From the NCBI GenBank assembly GCA_030407005.1, contig JAUDYN010000005.1, forward strand, positions 1,674,001-1,738,000: DNA of 64,000 bases, read 5' to 3'. The notes under the pieces were generated by a model. The model had not been told where the DNA came from, did no database searches, and saw only the letters and a list, made by a program, of their open reading frames with translations. Within the stretch, counting starts at the first letter, position 1. Every line of letters starts with the position of its first letter. Both the position numbers and the translations under genes were made by a program. Origin of the DNA: Desarmillaria ectypa. Its lineage: Eukaryota > Basidiomycota > Agaricomycetes > Agaricales > Physalacriaceae. Of the stretch, positions 49,391 through 59,981 are shown piece by piece.

Positions 49391-52212
49391 ATGTATACTC
49401 CTCCTAGCAGTCTTGCCTATCCTTCAAATATTTCTCCTCCTCCTCCGCTCTTTCTCTCTCAGTCCACCTCCGAAACTAGTATCGCAGAAATGCATACAGA
49501 CCAGGGCAGCCTCCCGCTTTTCGCGCCGTCTGTATCACAGAGTAGCTTTGTACCTCCGGGCTTCTGGAAGAGGCTCTTCAAGGGCTGGAGAGTGATTATT
49601 TTTCGCTCTTGTGCGTGTCATTGCTCTCAAATATCTGGGACGCGCTCATTCAACCGAACAGGGCTGAATCTTCTTCTATTTCTCATTCCAGTGGCAGTAA
49701 GTATGGCATCTTCTCCATTTGCCATACTTAAGATATCATTTTCTCTACAGTACGCCCTCAGCGTTACGATGGAAGAATCGCATAGCCTAGTGTTCGGCTG
49801 TAAGTGACCATGCCACTCAGGTTCGCACCTTCGTTGATGGATGATGCTCCACAATAGTTTGTTTGCTCGCCTTGGTTCCTTTGGTTCAGGTAGACATAAA
49901 TCATTCTACAACACCGCCTTCTTACACCGCTCCAGTTGCACGAACTCTCAACGGCGGAATTGGTCTGCCGCTTTGGCGGGTCGAATACCGGTCTGATCAA
50001 TGCTAGTTTGGTGAGTCGTAAGCTTAGCTACAAAAACTAAAAATTGACGCGAATTACAGTCAAACATGTGAGCGCTTCTCTGTTTCTCTATCTTTAGAAA
50101 CTTACTTGATTTGTGCCGAAAGTGTCGAACTTGTCGTTGCAGTACGTCGGGTATCAATTCTAAATGTACCTTTCTTATTCTTGGTTTAGATTATCGCGCT
50201 GCGGAAGTGCGAACTTCGCGTCCTTCAATCCACTCGTAAGACCTTCAAGTATCCCGCGTTGTGTAAACTCTGACTGGTGTCCCAAGTTGTGGGCTCGATG
50301 TTGAGCAAACTCCGTTTGTGCCCTTTTCAAGTTTGTTGGCTATTGGCTCATACATGTGTTTCAGTACTTGTATTAGGGATGTGCTTCTTTGCTGGAGGTT
50401 TACGTTTTACCGAACAGGTTTTTGATCCTAGTAAGTTCTCCGGCTGCACAGTCGACCCTGATTGACTGTCCTGTCAACAGCGGCAAATCAGATTCATTCT
50501 TCGTTACTGAGCATCAGTGTTGGCGCAGTCTTACTGCCAGCAGCATATCACTTCGCCCTCGGTGACGACGACCCCATGCCTGACAGCCAGAAGCAGAATA
50601 TTCTAAGAATGAGCCACGGCGTTAGTCCCACTTCCATTATCATATTTTTCAATTTCTAATTGGGCGTCGTCAGGTCTCTCTCGTCTTGATGTCACGTAAG
50701 GACGTCTCATTGCTTTCTTTTGACTTTGCATTTGACAACTATTCTAGTCTATACTGCATACCTTCTATTCCAACTCTGGTCGCATTCACATTTGTACCAG
50801 GATACACACAAGAAGAGCACTAAATTGAATACGAAGGTCCCTTCCCCTGCCTCATTCTTTCGGAAAGCGCAGCAGAAAACCGAGTCCTCCCCACCTCTAT
50901 CTGCTTGTGCTTCAAAAGATAGCCTTCCACTCAAGAGCTTGAACAGTTACAATAGTGCGTCCATCGCCGTTCTTCTCTCGCGTTTGTCGGTCTTACTTGA
51001 CCTGATATTATCCCCAGATTTACCATACTTTGGAACCTCCTATGCAACACAATCGGAAGTCACACTGACCAATACTCAAGCTCTGGACACCCAACAAGGT
51101 TGCTCTGTTCGACTGGTTGGCGCTGGTGTTCCCATTTCCAGGGGCCCAAGCACTGGCAGTCGTAGCTTCAGTGGGTCGACCTATCATGGGAGTCCCGAAA
51201 TGGACCAGGTCAGCTTCAAGGACGTCGATGTCAAGGGCGATGAGGTCATTAACGAAGCACGCCCGGTATCTCCTGTATCAAGTACCGCTTCAGTTCAGCG
51301 AGAACCGCAGCTCAGCATCTTCATGACGCTCCTTCTACTGTCAGTTGTCACCGTGGTGCGCGGACTTGTGGATTTATCATGTTCCCATATTTTAACTCCA
51401 ATTTGACAGTGCGTGGCGTTCACAGCCGATTTGTTGGTAGAGGCTATGAATGGCATTTCAACGACCATCAGCAAAGAATGGGTTGGTCTTATCCTTCTTC
51501 CGGCTGTGAGCTCTCTGGCAGGTTTGTAACTGGCAGTTTTATCTTTAACGGTTTATTGACTTGTTGATTAGAATGTGCCACAGCCATCAATGTCTCGTAC
51601 AGGGATCAATTAAATCTCAGCATCTCCGTGGCTGTTGGTTCTACAATCGTCGGTGATTCTATCTGAACAATCAAAATGTGAAACTGATGTGCTGCACGTT
51701 TGTCAATATAGCAAACTGCGCTATTCGTAATTCCGTGAGTCATTTAGCTGGAAGCTTTGACATGACATCTAAGTGCAGAATGTTCGTCATAGATTTATGG
51801 TGACGGTGGCTTGGATAGCCGGAAAACCTTTGGCCCTTCTATTTGACCCTTTTGAGTCGTTGGTGCGTACTTTTGTAAATTAGCTTTTGTGTAGAGACTA
51901 AATTTTACATAGGTTCTGTATATCTCTGGTTCGTTCTCAGATTTCACATCCTGAACCAGATATTGACACAGATACGTAGTACAAACTATGACTTACGTTG
52001 TCAGCGATGGAAAATCTAATTGGCTGGGTACGTTTCCAGAATATTTGAAACCTTTCACGATTCTGAACGCGACTTTTATTTGTAGAGGGCATCATTCTCA
52101 TAGGTATGAACTCTCCATTCCCTGATTAGAGCGCTGAATTGATCGTAGTACCCCCGTAGGCTTGTACATTATAATCGCGGTCTCTTTCTGGTATTACCCA
52201 GGTACGCCATAG
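49391..52212 (+). CDS. CAX-type calcium/proton exchanger with altered core motifs
   Basis: Vacuolar-type cation/H+ antiporter, 587 aa in 21 exons: 49391-49610, 49662-49696, 49751-49799, 49858-49889, 49936-50010, 50060-50067, 50123-50141, 50190-50235, 50287-50313, 50365-50430, 50481-50620, 50674-50695, 50748-51355, 51410-51521, 51572-51648, 51712-51734, 51793-51862, 51913-51928, 51980-52027, 52086-52103, 52160-52212. One exon is 8 nt. Family parts: RSWLNLLLFLIPVA, NTGLINASLSNIVELV, ALRKCELRVLQSTLVGSML, LGMCFFAGGLRFTEQ, LLPAAYHFALGD, QLNLSISVAVGSTIQTALFV, GKPLALLFDPFESL. The two GNxxE cation-binding motifs read SNIVE and SLAEC instead of the usual GN-V-E and GNAAEH, with both Glu kept. A Ser-rich loop of about 180 residues splits the halves. 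Transport specificity may differ from Vcx1. Confidence 0.85.
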
Positions 52213-52541
52213 TACGTCGTCTCTCTTCCAGCTACTGAGAAAGTGGCACAGGCTCCACGCTTCCAAGTTCTTTGGCAGCTTGTCACGTCGATCTTTCCGC
52301 CTTGAATTGAAGACCGTAATATATATATACTTGCTATCATTCTCTTCTATGTAAGTATATCCAAAATTTGGACTCTTTGTATCCCGACATTCCCTAGCTT
52401 AGAGTAGGACTACTAGATTTAGAGTATAAATATAGCCACGATCGTTTTCTCTGCTCGCCCACTGTACTATATCCATTCTATTGTTGAAAACATCTTATCA
52501 TTTGCCGAGACCGCACTACGCATGGACTCACATATGCATAT
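52213..52541. other. convergent 3' intergenic region
   Basis: 329 bp between the exchanger stop and the acetylesterase stop. A/T-rich with TATATATA near 52321-52328. No gene. Confidence 0.4.
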
Positions 52542-53518
52542 TTAATATGACGCTATGCCGTGTGTGATATTAAACGTCAACGGGGGATTTGGAATTATAG
52601 GAAGCTTGAACGGGGGGAAGCTAGCTGCCATGAGATCTGCAACCATCCTAGGAAGAACGTTGTACAATGACCCCTGGTAAGTTGAATGTAACAGCTTACC
52701 TGCCAAAGACGACAGTGCCATTGACGTTTAAATCTGGAGAGGATATATCAGGTGTCGTCAGCGAAGGGCGTAGCCGACTTACGAGTATTGTCGTCTGGCA
52801 ACCTGTTCAGTCGATGAGCAGCATCAGGGCCGATGGCTTCGCAATATTCTATCGAGGCTTTATGCAAATCCAGAAGATGGGTTCCCAGTTGCTCGGAGAT
52901 AAGGATAGTTTCATCAGCCCAAGGCTGCAGAGTATCTGCGATAGTGCCATTAGCACGGAAACTTCTCCTCGTGAGACTAGTGATGAGTATGGGTTCCGCT
53001 CCTAAAGCCCTTATCTCTTGAACCATGATGGTCAAGTTTGCCCCCATAGATTCGGGGTCAGCTATCTTCATATCGTTGTGCCCGAATTGTATAGTCGCGA
53101 ATGTATATCGTCCTTTTGCTACCTCCCCTTTGATAGCCGTAACTGATGTGACTGTTTATTCTGCAGTTCTTAGACTTGAACACTAGATGTCGTACCCGAA
53201 ATGTTCCAAAAGCCGTCAGCGACAAAGGTGCCGGTCGTCGCGCCATTATGGGCTGTATTTATGCAAGGCGTGTCAGGTTCCAGCGAGGACGGTGTCGAAG
53301 TGATCGTGGAGCCGCAGAAGCCGTTTCCCCATCCACCGCTGTTTGGCGTGGTCCTGAAGGTTGCTCAGTGTCACGTACGGAGACTCGTCTCAAATTACAG
53401 ACCCGTTGGCAGTGGTGCTATCACCGATCAGGATAAACGAGATTGGCACTGTGGTGCCATGTAATGGAGAAGCTGCGATGTGAACCACAAGGACCAACGC
53501 GGTCAGAATCACCCACAT
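52542..53518 (-). CDS. secreted SGNH esterase (rhamnogalacturonan acetylesterase-like)
   Basis: GDSL/SGNH hydrolase of carbohydrate esterase family 12 type that removes acetyl groups from pectin side regions. Exons 53399-53518, 53196-53353, 52783-53142, 52700-52733, 52542-52647. Signal peptide MWVILTALVLVVHIAASP. Block I is FILIGDSTTANG with the nucleophile Ser; then GGWGNGFCG, a Asn-Gly rich block, IQFGHNDMKIAD (block III with Asn), ILITSLTRRSF, and block V DDNTHLN with the catalytic His assembled across a splice. The first intron leaves the frame one base out (total exons 778 nt), whichever acceptor is used. Either a splice site is misjudged or the copy carries a small indel. Its neighbour at 53820-54235 is a decayed duplicate. 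Confidence 0.72.
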
Positions 53519-53819
53519 AGTTGGACTGGACTGAGGCTTGTTTCCTCACAGGTTGCTGATTCTTATAACACGACAAGGGACCACGTGCAAGATGCACCGG
53601 ACCGTCTAGAAGCCAGTCATTTGACAAGAGCGGAGATTTTCATAGATTTATCCGAAGACAAGGAGGTACTTATTATAAGAAGCGATCATCTGGACAGATG
53701 GAATTGGCAACGCTTCGGCGGCTTGAAGATTTCGTATACGAACCGAAAGTTGGCTGTATTCAGAGCTGATCCGATGGCTAGAGAGCTTGCCATCAGTACG
53801 TAGGATGCTATTCCATGGG

Positions 53820-54235
53820 TGTTATTGTAGGATTTTCGATTATAGGAAGCTCGAACGGGAGTGGATTGACTGTCATGAGATCCGCTACCATCCTAGAGAT
53901 AAATCTCATTAAGTATCGAGTCCATTTTACATGAAGGTTAGGCATATGCTACCCTTTAAAAACCATCATTCCATGGACATTCAAATCTGGGGAGCGTCCA
54001 CTCAGCAACTTTCGATGGAAGATATATTGGGGAACAAGTTACGAGCGGTGTCCGCGGGGGTACACCTGGCAATCCAAGTAGTCTCATAGGCCTAAGGCTT
54101 CAAATCATCAATTGCTGTCCCGTTGAAATCAAAGTTCCTCCTAGTCAGCTAGTGGCGGGATTCGGCACTAAATGCTCGAATGTCTTGAACCATGGTAGTC
54201 AGGTTAGCCTCCATGTATTCGGGTCGCACTCTGTC
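53820..54235 (-). pseudogene. decayed tandem copy of the acetylesterase gene
   Basis: Minus-strand translation is homologous to the C-terminal half of the gene at 52542-53518: EYMEANLTTMVQDIRAF matches ESMGANLTIMVQEIRAL, then LTRRNFDFNGTAIDDLKP matches LTRRSFRANGTIADTLQP, and the last part RMVADLMTVNPLPFELPI matches RMVADLMAASFPPFKLPI. The copy has at least three in-frame stops and lacks the N-terminal part with the nucleophile serine. It is upstream of, and in the same direction as, the better copy, so this is a local tandem duplication of which one copy has died. Confidence 0.8.
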
Positions 54236-54445
54236 AATAGAGTGCCGTCTTTTATACAGTCTCCAACATCCACTGGTTGATATTCTCTCTGTTGGACTCA
54301 ACCTGTTGTCTGGGTCTCATTCCGAATGCCAACGGAAGTAAGTAGGCAACAATGAATTCTCCGAGAGAAAAAGACGAAGGACACGCAGATTACAAGTAAT
54401 ACCGATCACCTGCAACATATGATAGCATCAGAACATGTGTTTCTT

Positions 54446-56630
54446 TCAAGACGAGACGAATGGAACTATACCAATTTGCCCCATTCCCGGCTGCATCACC
54501 CAGACCTGGCGTCTACTACTCACCCGATTTCCATCGACCGTGTCACTATCGAGGTCTAACCAACCCTCTTCCATTTCATCATCGACAGCACCGCAGACGA
54601 TCTTGACATCAGGAAATACGCGCCTGAGCACTGATATTCCCCCACCACGAGCAACTAAGAATGTCACAAAAATGATATGATCCTGTCGTATTCCATGGTC
54701 CAGAAGGATCCGAATGGCCATAAATGCTGCAGCGCCGGTCCCAATCTATGATTCCTAAGCGGCTTGGACAGAAGGAAGCCTTCGCTGCTTACCTGCGCAT
54801 CCAAAAGGAACACGAAAGTTTCCACAGCCTGCTTGCGTTTTCGGATGTATAGCGGCAGCTTCACTTGTAGCAAGATGGGTTCACCGGTCTTCGAGTCTGA
54901 CTGCACTAACAAAGATCCGATGGGAACATCATTAATGACTCTACGAAATCCTCGCTCGAGAGCGCCTCCCCTGCAACGGGAAAAATGTTGGACCGCAAGA
55001 GAAAGGGTGTTGGGAGAGGACACTCACGAGCGTTGAATACACACCCCGCATACATATTTTGCATCTAGCATTCTACCATGAGACAGCGCCCCAACAGGCG
55101 TCATTACTGTCTTCGGGGCATGAGGTAGAAGCGACATCGCATATTCCACTAGAAAGGTAGACAGACGATCCACAAAGAAGATAAAATCTTGACGGGATGT
55201 GTCCGCAGACCGTAAGATGGTGAAAATGCCTTGGACCTGCGGTGTCGAACGGAGGACGTTCAGGTTGAGATCCTCTACCTTGTTTTCTGGAGTCGACACG
55301 CCATGCGAATGGAGCCGTCGTGGAATCGCCATCTTCGGACGGAATCGATTCGAGCGCTCCTGCAGTTGTCGTCTAATATGGGTCGTGATCAACTCGATGG
55401 CGACACTGTTGTTTGAGCCGGGAACAATCTGTATGAGAAGATGCTGAGCGTCATGAACAAATGAACAAATTTTCCATCATACAAGGTCCGCATGGGCTGC
55501 TGTTGGGCGTACAAAGTTGTCATACGCTGGCTTTACATACCTCAAGTACCTAGAATATGTGATGAATCAATATCCGGAGAGACGCGAAGGATGTTCTTAC
55601 TGTTCCAATATACCTTCTACGCTTCTTCCGCGCTCTTTCACATCTCGTGCTATTCGTCTGGCAAGCATGAGATCGGAATCGCATTGCACAAATACCTATG
55701 GCATCAGCATGAGTTGCAAGGACGAGACACTAACAGACTATTCTAACTTTCAAATCATATAGCTTGCGTAGTGCAGGGTCATGGAGCGTCATAATGCCTT
55801 CCGCTAGATTACTTGATAGAGACGGAAGCTAACACCCAGATATCTTGAGAACGAACCAATTATGATTGCAGCACCATAAAGGTATTTCGTTTCCTCGAGA
55901 CGTTGGTGCTCAGCAAAAGAGTACACAGGGATGTTGGATTGCTTGCAGGCCTTCAAGTCGGCCAAGCACTACGAGAACGTAGCTGTGAATCCTATTCGCT
56001 TCGGACCCTCTAGAAGTGAAGAGACTCCGTACAGATGCGAACATGGGCATGTCTATTGCGTCTGGGTGATCAAAGTCGAACATGCTGGCGTTGGCGAGAG
56101 CAATCTCCTCAGGGGTATGGCGCTTGTAGAAGCTATCCTATCGATACCATGAAAGGCGTCCTCAACTGTCGAGGTGACCACACGTACTTGGGATACAATA
56201 ACAATGCTGGGTATATTCCCAAGAGTACGGACGATTTGTCTGGCGACGTGGGTCTCTAAAGGGTCACTCCATTGCATGACGACGCAGCGAACAATGCACA
56301 CCTTTCCACTGGCAGAACCACCTAGGCAGAACCCTCAATTCTTGTGTTCACCAAAGAAAAGCTCTACGACGCACCTGCGATACCAATAACAAAAGCATCA
56401 CACAGTTTTCTGCCATCTTCACCATACCTGCAGACATGCGTGAACATAGGGCTATCCAATCAGATAGTATCTGACCATGGAGGACGGCCATGCGAGACAA
56501 GGACAGTGTTCTTCTTTGCTTCCAAAGATATGTGCCCCTTCGGGGCTGTATAACGAGCCTCATCATTGACAGTGAGGTGCTGGAGGTCGTGCGACATCGA
56601 CCCAATATCGGCAATGAGATTTAGATTCAT
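54446..56630 (-). CDS. uridine kinase fused to a UPRT-like domain
   Basis: Pyrimidine salvage enzyme that phosphorylates uridine/cytidine. 535 aa, twelve exons: 56476-56630, 56375-56427, 56302-56321, 56188-56253, 56033-56137, 55857-55968, 55748-55803, 55601-55695, 55483-55549, 55028-55428, 54793-54970, 54446-54745. The kinase half has the Walker A loop IAGGSASGKTHVARQIV, the substrate region DSFYKRHTPEE, FDFDHPDAIDMP, FAEHQRLEETKYLYGAA and RRIARDVKERGRSVEGIL. The C-terminal half resembles uracil phosphoribosyltransferase: RADIIR-like DTSRQDFIFF, ERGFRRVINDVPIGSLLVQS, LLDAQIGTGAAAFMAIRILL and VTFLVARGGGISVLRRVFP. The PRPP-binding loop is DAQIGTGAA where true UPRT has DPMLATGGS, so the second domain may be regulatory rather than catalytic. 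ATG 56681 is a possible alternative start. Confidence 0.9.
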
Positions 56631-56712
56631 GGTCACCCGTAATATATAGCCTGCAGAATGGGGGTAGACATGTAGATACACGTTTCACACGGTGGCGATC
56701 ATTCATGCATAA

Positions 56713-58513
56713 TTATGTACAAGTGTCTTCCAACAGAAAATCCCCAATGACAGTCTTCATTTCTTCTTCCTTGACACACCGTCTCTTCCAGACCTCATTG
56801 CTTCTATCGTGTCCACTGTCCCCGTTCGCACCATCCCACTGAGCATCCATTAGGTGCTGTCCTGTCCATACGGGTAGACGCACAGAAGTCGTCCCAGTCT
56901 GCACACCGCCGCGACTACTTCTACTGGTAAGAGTTGTGTGGCAGGCATAGCAGAGATAAGGTGACAAGAATCGAGAATTCTTAACGACATCGTCTGTCGG
57001 TTGAGTAACATCCAGGGTCCTTATTGACGTACGTGACTTCCAATCTCGTATACCTTGCTGCACAGGCCTGGATTCAAAGCCAAGAGATCAGAACACTAGA
57101 AGCGTGTAGTTTTCTCAACGTACTGTTCACAAAGCATACACGCTCGGGTGGATCCCACCTTAGGTGCGAGTTTTCCGCAAGTTCGTGCAATGGTCGAAAC
57201 AGTTGAAGGGTAGTCTTTTTCAAGGCCAACGATGAAGTCTGTAGGAAGGTTAGCCATCCTGCATTGTACGAAAAGGAACATATGTGCCTTTCGTCAGACT
57301 AGCGATGTCCTGCTTTCCGCCGGGAATCTTTTCTTTCCCGATAACATTCAGATTGTGCCACCAACAGAAGATGGCACATTCCTTCATGCCTACTTCTCTC
57401 AATGGTCTGATCACACGCACAGACTTCTGCGTAGGCGGTGATATGTTCAGAGGTGCCCATTCTTCCTGTGCCTCCTCCCGAACAGTAAAGCCTGCGCCCT
57501 GAGATATAGCCGAGATGAGGGATACCGAAAGCGATGTCAAAGATGTCCCCAGAAGGAGATGTGATGACCCTGTCGAACGGGCGGTGTACAAAAGTAATAT
57601 CCGTATCAGCATCGGTATGGCCCGTGATACCGCAGTCTTTGTTGGGAGACTCGATAGAAACGTCTGAAGGGAGGTGACTGGATCCGCGACAGTCTCTTTA
57701 GAAAAAGATGATATGCAGATGTCTGGTTCTGGTTTAGCAAAGAGCAAATGTATCATCCTATGCAAGGCTTACCGTTCGAGAGGTCAACCTCCAATTCTGA
57801 AGAAGAGGGCCTTCCGCCAACAGATCCCCACCACGAGTTATCGAAGGCATTCTCTAAACGCAGCGGAATAAATTCAAGAGAACTGTAATTTGCTACGGCT
57901 GTGCGAATTTGTTCCGTCCTGTCTTTCATCTAGGCCGCTGTTCGTATGTGCTCTTTTCCATAGATAAACATACACTCACCTCAGGGAATCCGCTGCATAT
58001 TTCAACATAGCATATACTACCCTTCGGCCATATGGGTGCGTTTCGAGGATGATCCTTCCCGCCTCGCTGATTTTCAGTCCTGTCCTTTCCTTGTTGATTG
58101 GCAAAATAGGCCTGATACGCCAGATCCAACAATACCGTCGAGCCCAATCCACCCGAAAATGCTAGGAGAAGATTACCCGATGCCTTCAATGCCTTCCGCC
58201 GCGGACCCTGAGGCAGCTCATTCACGGAGGGTTCCAATGCCCGCCGGAACCGGAAGGAGATGAGAGGTGTAAAACATTCCCTAGATTTTTTGTTAGTGAA
58301 GGTATTGGTACACCAAGCAACGTCGCACTTGCAATATACAGCATGCCGGATAACAATATTTCCTCGGTTCGTCTTGCACTTTACACAATCCTTAGACTTG
58401 TCGAATTTTGGTCGACCTGGGCATCGTTTGGTTCAGTCAGATACGTATTGAGTAGACCACTCACGCTCCATAAGTGCATTCGTTTCCGTAGCAGGATTGC
58501 CGCATGACGACAT
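56713..58513 (-). CDS. CTU2: cytoplasmic tRNA 2-thiolation protein 2
   Basis: Partner of Ctu1 in the complex that adds sulfur to U34 of tRNA-Lys, -Glu and -Gln, using Urm1. 490 aa; exons 58465-58513, 58329-58416, 57980-58280, 57773-57929, 57288-57695, 57124-57238, 56713-57067. The N-terminus has zinc-type cysteines (CVKCKTNRG, HAVYCKECF). The pseudo-PP-loop is LLLAFSGGLGSTVLLDLAYQ, then RDHPRN-like KDHPRNAPIW. Later KSVRVIRPLREVGMKECAIF, LTKDFIVGLEKDYPSTVSTI and cysteines CGKL, ACMLCEQP, YLCYACHTT fit the family. Intron 57239-57287 has a GC donor (GCACAT), forced by phase. It ends 83 bp from the start of the uridine kinase gene on the same strand. Confidence 0.93.
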
Positions 58514-58666
58514 CGTATATCGATGAAGAAAAGAATTTTAATGAATTGCAAGGCGTGGAATGGTAAGGAGTCAAATTGCATGTGGCTGTGCAACCTTTAT
58601 CTTGCCGGTTTTCTCAGGGGCCCGGGGGTATTTACTTATCTATATCCCTCCTTCTCCACAGTAACG
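58514..58666. promoter_or_regulatory. short divergent promoter region, CTU2 / cyclotransferase-like gene
   Basis: Only 153 bp lie between the two start codons, so the promoters must overlap. No individual element assigned. Confidence 0.4.
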
Positions 58667-59433
58667 ATGTCCCATTCCGCTTTTTTCTATGGTACACTTA
58701 TGCACCCAAAGATCCTTACCAAGGTCATCAAGAACGACGGTTCCCACCTGAGGATATGCCCTGCAGTTCTCCTGGTTTGAGAATCATCTATCTCACTATC
58801 TCAACGCGCCCTCATCGCCCATATACGACAGGAACATACGCGTCACAAGGTCAAGGTTGGTCGGTGAACTGTGATGGTTGTTGGCAATATCATTCATCGC
58901 CCCCCAGTTGGAAGAATACCCAGGAGTCATACCCTTTTCTCGAGGCCGAGCACTCTTCGACAGAGAGCTCACCCAAGAAGAGAAATATGTCAGAGGAACC
59001 TTGGTACATGGTCTAACGAACATGGATATCCTGCTTCTGGATGTTTTTGAAGGAACGGTGAGTCTGTCGGCTCCGAGTGCGCCCAGAGGCCTTATCTTTC
59101 CAGGAATACACACGAGGACCTGTTCCTGTCCACCCGCTTAAAGACACCATTAACCTGTTTGAATACTCTGTCTCGAAGGACGACAAGCATTTAGTCCTTA
59201 ATCCGCCTGCACTTCTTCCACCCATCGAGAAACTGGCGGAAGCTATCCCAGCCGAGACTTATATCTATCGAGACATCAAGAAGTTGGACGCAGAGCTTTG
59301 GTCATTCGGTGAATTTGTCAGGCTTAATGCGTGGAAGTGGTACCAGCCAGAAGCGAACGAAGTAGACGGCAGGAATAGTAGATATCGTGACTCAGACGAC
59401 ATCGTCACTGAAACGATAGCGGTACAAGCGTAG
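58667..59433 (+). CDS. gamma-glutamylcyclotransferase-like (AIG2 family) protein
   Basis: Small cytosolic enzyme fold (PF06094 type) linked to cleavage of gamma-glutamyl amines or glutathione breakdown; exact substrate unknown. 203 aa, exons 58667-58774, 58832-58855, 58908-59057, 59104-59433. The diagnostic start is AFFYGTLMHPKILTKVI (YGTL binding loop). EEYPGVIPFSRGRALF, VRGTLVHGLTNMDILLLDVF and EGTEYTRGPVPVHPL follow; the conserved acidic residue expected in the VFEG strand is present. The end is hydrophilic. The 24-nt second exon and all phases agree. Confidence 0.88.
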
Positions 59434-59981
59434 GAGGACATTGACAGAAGGTGGTGATTGCATGTTTGTATTCTTGGCCAGAATCGAAGGTTAAATTTGA
59501 AAGCGAGTCCTGATATTCGTTCTGTTCAGTCTAGAAGAAGAAACTCCGTAGTGGCACATTTTGACAGTTGGGCCGATCGGCTATCCCGGCCCGTACCACG
59601 TTATACAGAAAATTTTTCGTCCTTGGGTTGCTCCCGACCATCATGACGTTCATGAACATTAGCTTCTGCGAGTGAGTACATTCTTTTCATTTTGTGCCCT
59701 AATGATGGGCCTTCGGGCTAGTCGAAATAGCATGTTAGACTACCAATGCAGCATATGCGCTGTGGACACCCTTCCTTGACTCTGAAGTCTATTCCAATGA
59801 CATTGTTTTCATTTACTAAATCTACATTTCATAGGTGTCCCCATTTGCAAGTCGTCGAAGTACACTACATTATAAATAATACATCTCTATCAGTCTAGTA
59901 GCCTTTCCGATGTCATATTTGACTAAGATACAAAGGTCAAGTCAAGCAGCAAAAGACTAACGCCAGCGAGCGCGAATCCAT
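59434..59981. other. convergent 3' intergenic region
   Basis: 548 bp between two genes ending toward each other. No gene seen; a short plus-strand open frame at 59458-59646 has no support. Confidence 0.4.

Noticed and set aside
53480..53803. 107-codon plus-strand ORF between the two acetylesterase copies
   Set aside because: It overlaps the signal-peptide exon of the minus-strand gene and has no recognisable features.
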